In this document: piece after piece, positions 57,111-64,000 of the stretch
Layout: each line of letters begins with the position of its first letter
Numbering within the stretch: the stretch's first letter is position 1
The notes under the pieces: model-generated
Told to the model about the DNA's origin: nothing
What the model saw: the letters and a program-made list of their open reading frames with translations, nothing else
Database searches by the model: none
Program-made: the position numbers and the translations under genes
Source of the DNA: Papio anubis
Taxonomy: Eukaryota; Chordata; Mammalia; Primates; Cercopithecidae
DNA length: 64,000 bases
NCBI RefSeq assembly: GCF_008728515.1
Contig: NC_044984.1
Location: forward strand, 96,767,181-96,831,180
Reading direction: 5' to 3'

Positions 57111-59109
57111 AGGGTGGGTGTTGAGAGATTTTCATATCCCTAGAAGAGTGGATTCTGATGCGGCGCTGCATTAACTTTTCAGGGGAACCACCTCATCTTA
57201 AAAAGTTCAAATAATACTTTGATACTATTTGGGGAAGAGAGAACAGAAATTTGACCTAAGTATCGAGGATGGTCAATTAAATTGGAAATAAGCCTATGAG
57301 TTGAAAGCTCATTCCTACCAATGTTTACCATTCTTTTACAAATATCTTGAAATGGCCTCATTCAAGAATTATAAAGCAATCTAATTCTGAAGCAAAGCTT
57401 GTAAAATTTTGGGTTGTGATATTTTGTTTGCTCCTTTCTATGAAATCCGAGTCATTCTGCTGGAGTATATAGTAATCGACTGACTTCCAGGGTTTGCATC
57501 AATTTGTCTTCTAGTGTTAATTCATTAAAAAATAAAATAGTGAATTGGTATAATGAGTTATTTTCAATTTATTTATGATCCAGTTGTGGAGGATTATGTG
57601 TTGGAAAAAGTTAAGAAAGATAATATGGCAATGCATCTTTCAGCTTTTCTCCTTGGGGGATTTTTGACTGTGGATAGAATTAAGTGAAGGAAATAAGTCA
57701 TAGACAGTCTCAGAATTATCACATCTAACTATGACAGAAAACACGTAAGTCTGCAGAAGTCTGCCTATAAAGTTTTGTTGAGAGGGAATAATTTTAAAAG
57801 GTACACACTGGGGACAAGAAATAAAAAGAAGTGCCATCTTGGGAAGAGGAGTCCAGTATCTTATTCCACAGAACCTGTATGTCTGGAAAACAGGTAGAGG
57901 GCAAAAATGATGTATAGTTTCTTTTACATCTGTCCATAGTGATTGGAATATTGCTAAGCATGCTTGAGGTGCTCAATTCAAATAATGTTAGACTGAGAGT
58001 TAAAATACTTGTTGACTGAACAGGAGTGCTGGCTCCACTAAATGCAGCCTTCTTTTTGCAGATAGTCAGAGATCCAGGGAGTCTTTTTTTTCCTGGCCTC
58101 TGATCCTTGAGGTGACCCAGTGGGAGAAAAACTGAAGATGTTCTTTTTGTTTTTCATATAGACTTTCCAAGAATGTAAAATATACAATTTGCATGAAATA
58201 ATTAAGCCTGGGTACTTTTAACCAAAAAGTCCTAAGGTGAATAAAAAGATCTGAATGTTGGATAACTCATTGTTCTAATGAGAAAATCTTGATCTACAGA
58301 TGGGGATCATTTTCTAGGCTATGATGGACTAGTACACTAACCAGTGGACTTTCTTGATACCAATTTTCAGCTAAATGGATAAAACACATTCACAGAGAGC
58401 TAGGGGCTACCCTTCTAAGCAGGCATGGGAAATTTCTGGTTTTGATGGAAGTTTTTGCCTTTCAATTGGCAACTCTAGTCAAGCAAGTTTTAACACAATT
58501 TTTAAAAAATGTATATGCAGCTAAGAATAAGGGTAAAGTTTTTTAAAGAAGATAACTTTGTGACTTTTTATTAGATATTATTTTAATATTTCAAATTTGG
58601 GGTCATTTTCCTTATATTGCCTAGAAAAGAAGGAAGTATCATGTTTTTCAAAATGAATAGAATATTATTTATAGTATTAAACAAGGTTTTACTAGACATA
58701 TAGTAACTGCATAGAAGAGTCAGTGAGTGCTAACAAATAGAGTAATTAACTCCCCTTTCACTGGTAGAAATCTCTTTGTTTTTCTCCTTTTTTCTTTTCC
58801 TTTCTCTCTTTTCACTTATCTTTGTATTCATAAAACCAAATGCAGAATTCAAAATCAAATTGAAAATCACATGCTTCTCACATATTTTAAAAAGTGTTTT
58901 AAAAGAGATTGAGCTGTTAGCTTTTAACAACTAGTTAGTTGGCCAGTTATTTGGATAGTTTCACTGACAAGAACTGAGATGTCAGGAGCATTCAATTCAC
59001 CAATCTCTAGCTATGCTATGAATGGGTTATTTATAGAATTCCTTGCATCTCAGCAACTCAAGCACCCTGATGTTGCACCCTTACAGCAACCCAGGGTAAA
59101 AAAAATCTG
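57111..59109. other. 2-kb AT-rich stretch, no gene seen
   Basis: No repeat or exon recognised. Frames do not exceed 66 codons. Confidence 0.4.
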
Positions 59110-59256
59110 AATCTTTATCTTTTTAAACCTTATACCACCCCTTTGAGGTAGGTAGATGACATATTGCCCCCATTTTGCAGATGAGGAAACTGAGGCACAG
59201 AGAGGTGAAGTGACTTGCCCAAGGTCACACAGTGGTGAGTCCATGACACAGCTGGC
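59110..59256 (-). repeat. MIR SINE, antisense, well preserved
   Basis: 'cattttgcagatgaggaaac tgagg', 'cacagagaggtgaagtgact' and 'cccaaggtcacacagtgg' are close to the reversed MIR consensus; this is the least diverged MIR here. Confidence 0.93.
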
Positions 59257-60183
59257 AGATGTTTGTTTCTTCAGTGAGAAAAAGAAACCAGGACTGCTAA
59301 AATTCCTAGCCTTCTGCTTTTTCCATTCCACAGTTTCCTCTCTGGACTTGCCAGTCCAATTTGCGTCAGTGGACTTTTGTGTCTGAAGTTCCTCTTGGAA
59401 GGCATAATTGGGGGGACTTTGCCTTCTTTCCCAAATGGATGGCGTTTTCAGTACCCTTCCCCTTGTGTCATCTTTGGCTCCAGGCTTCCCCTATTGTTTC
59501 GCTTTCACCTATTACCGTTTTGGCCAGACTCTTTCATATAACAAACTACAAAATAGCACCATTATACTAAAAAACAGAGTTTTACATACTGTTTGATATA
59601 TCCTGTATAATTGATATGCTAAATTTACATAGTGCTCTATATGGAAAAAATAAAAAGAGGAAAGTTACTAATTAGGTTGCACATTAACTCATCATTTGAA
59701 GGAGCTGTTTTGAGTTGAAGAAACTTTCTATGTTTAAAATATATGCCTAAAAATGATTGGCCTCAAAGTTGCAACTATTTGCATTATTCTTTTTTGTAAG
59801 CATGATGTGGAAAAATAAAGCTTTGTGTCTAAAATAAAATGCATCCAACTTATATTTGGTACAAATGCCACAGATGGAATCTTGTGGGTTAGAAATTGGT
59901 GTGCTTCTTGACGACTTGCTGCTGCTTTTGAGGAGGCCAAATTCGGCAAATATAAAGGTTATGAAGGGAGGTGGTGGGTATAGACTAACAAGATTATCAG
60001 ACACTGTAAAACAAACAGCCCGTGTTGTGTAGAAAGAAGTGCAAATAAGGAAACAATTCATAAACCACTTAGACAAGGTTGCTGAATGAATGGCTCCAGC
60101 AGCCAAGATTCAGAGAGGAATTTAGTGCAACTGGATCTATACAACACCCATGCATTTGTGGCTCTTGAGAGGCAGGGACTAAG
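59257..60183. other. Unique stretch, no gene seen
   Basis: No repeat named. The minus-strand 119-codon frame at 59747-60106 has no known domain. Confidence 0.4.
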
Positions 60184-60203
60184 ATATATATATATATATA
60201 TTT
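60184..60203. repeat. (TA)n microsatellite
   Basis: About nine to ten AT/TA units. Confidence 0.9.
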
Positions 60204-61029
60204 TCTTTTCTATAGAACATTATTGATAAAGGATCAACAGCAATCTACCAACTCCAGGACCATTTTTGCAAGGTGCAAATCACTCCTAAAGACAATGTTG
60301 GAATGTTTACTTGTGTATTTCATTGGGGGAAACGCCCATCTTTTAAATGTTATCAAACTTATTTTTTGGTAGGTGTTCCAAAGTTTAACAGGTAACTCGT
60401 GCAGAGCAAAGGATCCTGCGGTGGCATGTCACTCTTCACTCCTCAGGAGGGTCTTCCTACATTCTGTAGTTCTTGTTTCCTGCACTCCCTCTACTTGCGT
60501 TCTTCAAATGTACTTCCTATAAATAAGGAAGAAAAAGTGACATTAACTCGATGAAGTTTTATGTAACCATCTATTTCTAACACTGGGTCTCAACCTTCCA
60601 TATCATACGCCTTACCAGTTGAGCTAATAGAGAGCTTGAACCTTGGTTTTCCTGAGAAGGGCATATATAGGTGGACAGGCCCTTAGTACTTTTGCCAAAT
60701 CTCACTCAGTGACCTTTATGTACCTCTGGTGGCGTGAATACCACAGGCAGCTTTATAATCACACAAAGATGAGATTTGATTCATCTGCTTCTATCACAGA
60801 TTCATTGATTAAAAGGAGATCCTGAAAAATCCAGCCCTCTGGCCTCTAGATCCTTTCCTAGGAAGAAAAAAAATCAATCACATTCTGGGTTCATCCTCTG
60901 TTGTTTTATTGCAGTTTGTTCTGTTTTAATTTTTGTAAAAAAGAGATATTTATTTTTCATTGTTTTTCTTGTTTTCCTCTAGAGCAAGGCAGAGTTTTAG
61001 AAATCGAAGATTAGGAAATCTTATAATTT
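60204..61029. other. Unique stretch, no gene seen
   Basis: Nothing recognised; repeat-free and slightly less AT-rich around 60370-60520. Confidence 0.4.
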
Positions 61030-61184
61030 TGAGTCTGTAAAATCACAGACATACTGGGCTGAGCTCAACTCATAGCTCTTCTATTTTCTAGCTATGTAAA
61101 CTTGTACGAGTGGCAATCTCTTGTGTTTCAGTTTCTTCATCCATAAACTAGGGTAACAATAATATCTACCTTATAGGATCAAAG

Positions 61185-61214
61185 ATTAAATTATATATAT
61201 ATATATAATTTAAT
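61185..61214. repeat. Perfect 30-bp AT palindrome
   Basis: All 15 base pairs around the centre 61199/61200 are complementary, with a (TA)n core bounded by ATTAAATT and AATTTAAT. Confidence 0.95.
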
Positions 61215-61220
61215 ACTTAT

Positions 61221-61258
61221 ATTGTGAGTACTTATATATATATACAAGTACTCACAAT
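61221..61258. repeat. 13-bp perfect inverted repeat with AT loop
   Basis: ATTGTGAGTACTT at 61221-61233 and AAGTACTCACAAT at 61246-61258 pair exactly around a 12-base, mostly TA loop. It starts 7 bp after the 30-bp palindrome. Confidence 0.95.
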
Positions 61259-61449
61259 AGACCTGGAACATGGTAAGCACTACATAAGTATTAGCTGCTG
61301 TTATTATTATTAACTCATTTTTCCTCTTCTTAGTATTGTCACCTTTATTGGAAAGTAACCGTGCCAAGACTAAAAGTCCTGGGTTCCTAATTTGGTGTTA
61401 CCATTCACTGATCAACAAGCAATGATGTTATCTTAAGGATATTGAGGTT

Positions 61450-61748
61450 TTTTTTTCTTGAACAGGGTCTCTCTCTGTTGCCCAGGCTGGAGTGCTGTGG
61501 TGCCATCTCAGCTCACTGCAACCTCTGCCTTCCAGGCTTACAAAATCCTCCTGCCTCAGCCTCCTGAGTAGCTGCGGCCACAGGTACATGCCACCATGCC
61601 TTGATAATTTTTTTTTTTTTTTTTTTTGTAGACATGGGGTTTTGCTATATTGCCCAGGCTGGTCTTCAACTAGTGGACTCAGGTGATCCACCCGGCCTTG
61701 GTCTCCCAAAGTGCTGGCATTCCAGGCATGAGCCACTATACCCGTCCT
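61450..61748 (-). mobile_element. Alu SINE (old, J/S type), antisense
   Basis: T-run, both reversed Alu arms ('ctcagctcactgcaacctct'), and a long T-run of about 20 at the mid linker (61608-61627). Flanks 'gatattgag' (from 61438) and 'aatattgag' (from 61751) suggest the target duplication. Confidence 0.93.
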
Positions 61749-61754
61749 GAATAT

Positions 61755-61900
61755 TGAGTTTTGTTTAGAATAGAAGCCCTGTGAGAGCAGAGATGTGTCT
61801 GTCTGTTCACTGTTATAGTCCCAGTGTCTAGAACAGTGTCCAGGTTATTGCAGGTACTCAATAAATATCTGTAAAATGAGTGAAATGAATGAATGTGTAT
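61755..61900 (+). repeat. L2 LINE 3' end, sense
   Basis: 'gaagccctgtgagagcagag', 'tgtctagaacagtgtccagg' and 'tactcaataaatatctgtaa' are L2 terminus landmarks, ending in GAATGAATG. Confidence 0.85.
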
Positions 61901-61905
61901 GAGGG

Positions 61906-62713
61906 ACCCCCTCGTGATGTGCAGAACTAAGTCATTATATTATAATACTTTTCCTACAGTTATTATTTTATCCTTGAATGTATTTAAATTGCAAAGTATG
62001 CAGACAGGAGTTTTGAAATAAAATCAAAGAGGAACTGGCACTTATATGCATAAACCTGAGGTACATCTTTTTTTTGGTTTTACCTCTAGGCAGAGAGCCC
62101 TCTACAGAAGGATGTAACGGATAATTATTGGTATAGAATGAGGTTCATAACCAGAAACAAAAGTTCTCTCCATGATACCTGGAATCTTCAAACTGTTCCT
62201 TCTGGCTAAGGTGATGAACACCCACACAGTCACAATATTGTGAGGAGCTAAAGCATATTTGAGATTACTCAGACCTGAGACCTGGAGAAGGTGAGAGGTT
62301 TTAATATGAAGGCTGGGGAAAAAGATCAATTGCCACCCCTCGGAAATAATGCCTATTGGCCAAGGTTCACAGGGATCTGGCAGTTTTTCTTACACATGTT
62401 TTCCAGTTCTACTTGGAACATTAGAGTTATCACCAAGTCCTTCATGAAAGGTAGTTAGCATTGTATGAGTTGATGGTCAACATCTTGTACTGACTGAGTA
62501 GAAGTAAGATGGCATTATTGTGTAAAAACATTCAAATAGCTCAGTGACCACTGCAAAAAGGAAAAAAAAAGCTGGTAGAAAGAAACTGGGCATTTGCATA
62601 GAATAACTTGAAATGCCATCTGTTTTAAATCCTGGCACTTTCCCTCAAATATCACAAAAGACCACTTAAGATATATTTGTTATGGTGCAAAGCATCTACT
62701 GCTAAGCTCCCGG
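61906..62713. other. Unique stretch, no gene seen
   Basis: No repeat or exon recognised. Confidence 0.4.
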
Positions 62714-62728
62714 TAAACTTGTGTTTTT

Positions 62729-63023
62729 CTTTTGTTTTTGTTTTTGTTTTTGTTTTGAGTTGGAGTCTCGCTCTGTTGCCCAGGCTGGAGTGCAATGGTG
62801 CGTTCTCAGTTCACTGCAACCTCTGCCCACTGGGTTCAAGCAATTCTCCTGCCTCAGCCTCCCTAGTAGCTGGGATTACAGGTGCCTGCCACCATGCCCA
62901 GTTAATTTTTGTACTTTTTAGTAGAGATGGGATTTTATCATATTGGCCACGTTGGTCTCAAACTCCTGACCTTGTGATCCACCTGTTTTGGCCTCCCAAA
63001 GTGCTGGGATTACAGGTGTGAGC
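62729..63023 (-). mobile_element. AluS SINE, antisense, with (GTTTT)n tail
   Basis: The complement of an AluS with an A-rich tail that has become GTTTT pentamers at 62733-62757. Perfect 15-bp target duplication TAAACTTGTGTTTTT at 62714-62728 and 63024-63038. Confidence 0.97.
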
Positions 63024-63062
63024 TAAACTTGTGTTTTTAATCTTACATTGGGTTCTGCTTTC

Positions 63063-63353
63063 CTTTTTTTTTCTTGAGTCTCACTCTGTCACCCAGGCTG
63101 CAGTGCAGTGATGCGATCTAGGCTCACTGTAACCTCTGCCTCCCGGTTCAAGTGATTCTCATGCCTCAGCCTCCCAAGTAGCTGGGATTACAGGTGAGTA
63201 CCATCATGCCCAGCTAATTTTTTGTATTTTTAGTAGAGATGGGGTTTTGCCGTGTTGGCCAGGCTGGTCTTGAACTCCTGACCTCAGGTGATCTGCCTGC
63301 CTCAGCCTCCTGAAGTGCTGGGATTACAGGTGTGAGCCACCATGACTGGCCGT
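63063..63353 (-). mobile_element. AluS SINE, antisense
   Basis: Reversed Alu arms ending 'tgagccaccatgactggcc'. Perfect 11-bp target duplication GTTCTGCTTTC at 63052-63062 and 63354-63364. Same orientation as the Alu 39 bp upstream, but with its own duplication, so an independent event. Confidence 0.97.
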
Positions 63354-63364
63354 GTTCTGCTTTC

Positions 63365-64000
63365 TTATAGGAGTTCTCTAGAAAAATGAGAGAAGGACAC
63401 ATGGGGCCACAGAATAGCATCATTAACGTTCCCAAATTCCTTGAAATGTTTTTGTTCAATTCTCAATCAACACTGTTGATGGTCTGTAGCTCATCAAATC
63501 CCTAAAATAGATATTATTAAGGATGCCATCTCTCTGCCTAACTACTAACCAAATTCATTAACAGGCAGAGAAACACACTAATTTGAATTTTACCTTTTGT
63601 TTTTCTGTTTAAGAGACATACCAGCTCCAAATAAGAAGATCTTTAAGCATCTGCAGTGCCCAAACTTAGAAAATATTCAGGAATGAAATGGGAACAAATT
63701 AAAAGAAAGCCTCATAAAGCATTTAATCTCCATTCTTCCTCTCAAGCCAAATTAATCCCAAATTTCTGCAAGAAAACATTAAGGCACCATCTATGCTTTA
63801 CTCTTTAAATTAGTGGGGGGCTATAGCAAAAAGAATTGAGGTTAGATTGGCCAACCACATACATCTTATTTTTCGCATCCAATAGAGAGATTCTTTTTCT
63901 TTTCTCTCAAAGCACAAGGCATAAAGTGTAAAGTCTGAGCAGAGGGATCCCCTGGTCTGTTTCTTCTGGGTCTGTCTCAGCATCACAGCCCAGCCAGGGG
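63365..64000. other. Unique stretch at window edge
   Basis: No exon or repeat recognised before the window ends. Confidence 0.4.

Larger units (their letters stand above)
61030..61318 (+). repeat. MIR SINE interrupted by AT palindromes
   Basis: MIR landmarks 'gggctgagctcaactcatag', 'tctagctatgtaaacttg', 'ttcagtttcttcatccataa', then after the palindromes 'cctggaacatggtaagcact' and 'agctgctgttattattatta'. About 50-70 bp of the centre are palindromic sequence not expected in MIR. Confidence 0.82.

Noticed and set aside
62677..63021. 114-codon frame with Alu-like protein text
   Set aside because: Antisense Alu translation; common artefact, not a gene.
1..64000. CpG island or promoter of a host gene
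   Set aside because: CpGs are sparse and mostly inside Alus; no GC-rich block with promoter features was seen.

Overview
The window is mammalian nuclear DNA, almost certainly human or another Old World primate. It carries Alu copies of several ages (AluJ, AluS, one AluY-like), primate L1PA/L1PB 3' ends and THE1-type LTR elements on top of old mammalian repeats (L2, MIR, MLT, hAT-Charlie). Base composition is AT-rich and I saw no CpG island. I could not support any protein-coding exon, so the DNA is intergenic or deep intronic. The long open frames lie inside transposons, run through microsatellites or encode nothing I recognise. The only host-type RNA gene trace is a decayed tRNA-Ile-like sequence near 46.67 kb.

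Layout. 0-11 kb: an AluJ with clear target duplications, an old antisense L1 split by a MaLR LTR, two ERVL (MLT2) LTRs in opposite orientation, one holding a compound tetranucleotide repeat, and about 0.94 kb of antisense L2. 11-24 kb: an almost complete antisense THE1 provirus with a perfect 5-bp target duplication, MST and MLT1 LTRs, a MaLR LTR with a polypurine tract and hairpins, a sense MLT2A LTR, and ERVL pol remnants. 24-30 kb: L2 3' ends, an ERV LTR remnant, and a second antisense THE1 provirus whose last LTR abuts a third, inverted THE1 LTR. 30-39 kb: hAT-Charlie, MIR and L2 fossils, CA/GT repeats and long unique stretches. 39-49 kb: a sense L2 split by a 2.1-kb antisense L1PB, a 5' end of an older antisense L1, an MLT1 LTR, an AluY, a MER33-like hAT, L2 fragments, the tRNA-like relic and a 190-bp L1PA tail with a 16-bp duplication. 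49-64 kb: mostly unique AT-rich DNA with AluJ/AluS insertions, MIRs, an AT palindrome cluster at 61.2 kb and two consecutive antisense Alus near 63 kb.

No genes work together here. What the window offers is a layered insertion history and several small rearrangement scars. The most striking are a patchwork insertion inside the second THE1 provirus, apparently copied from DNA 1.2-2.1 kb upstream, a head-to-head THE1 LTR palindrome, and local inverted duplications at 19.5 and 61.2 kb. I found no convincing new gene system. Repeat family names come from my memory of consensus sequences; subfamily names are approximate.
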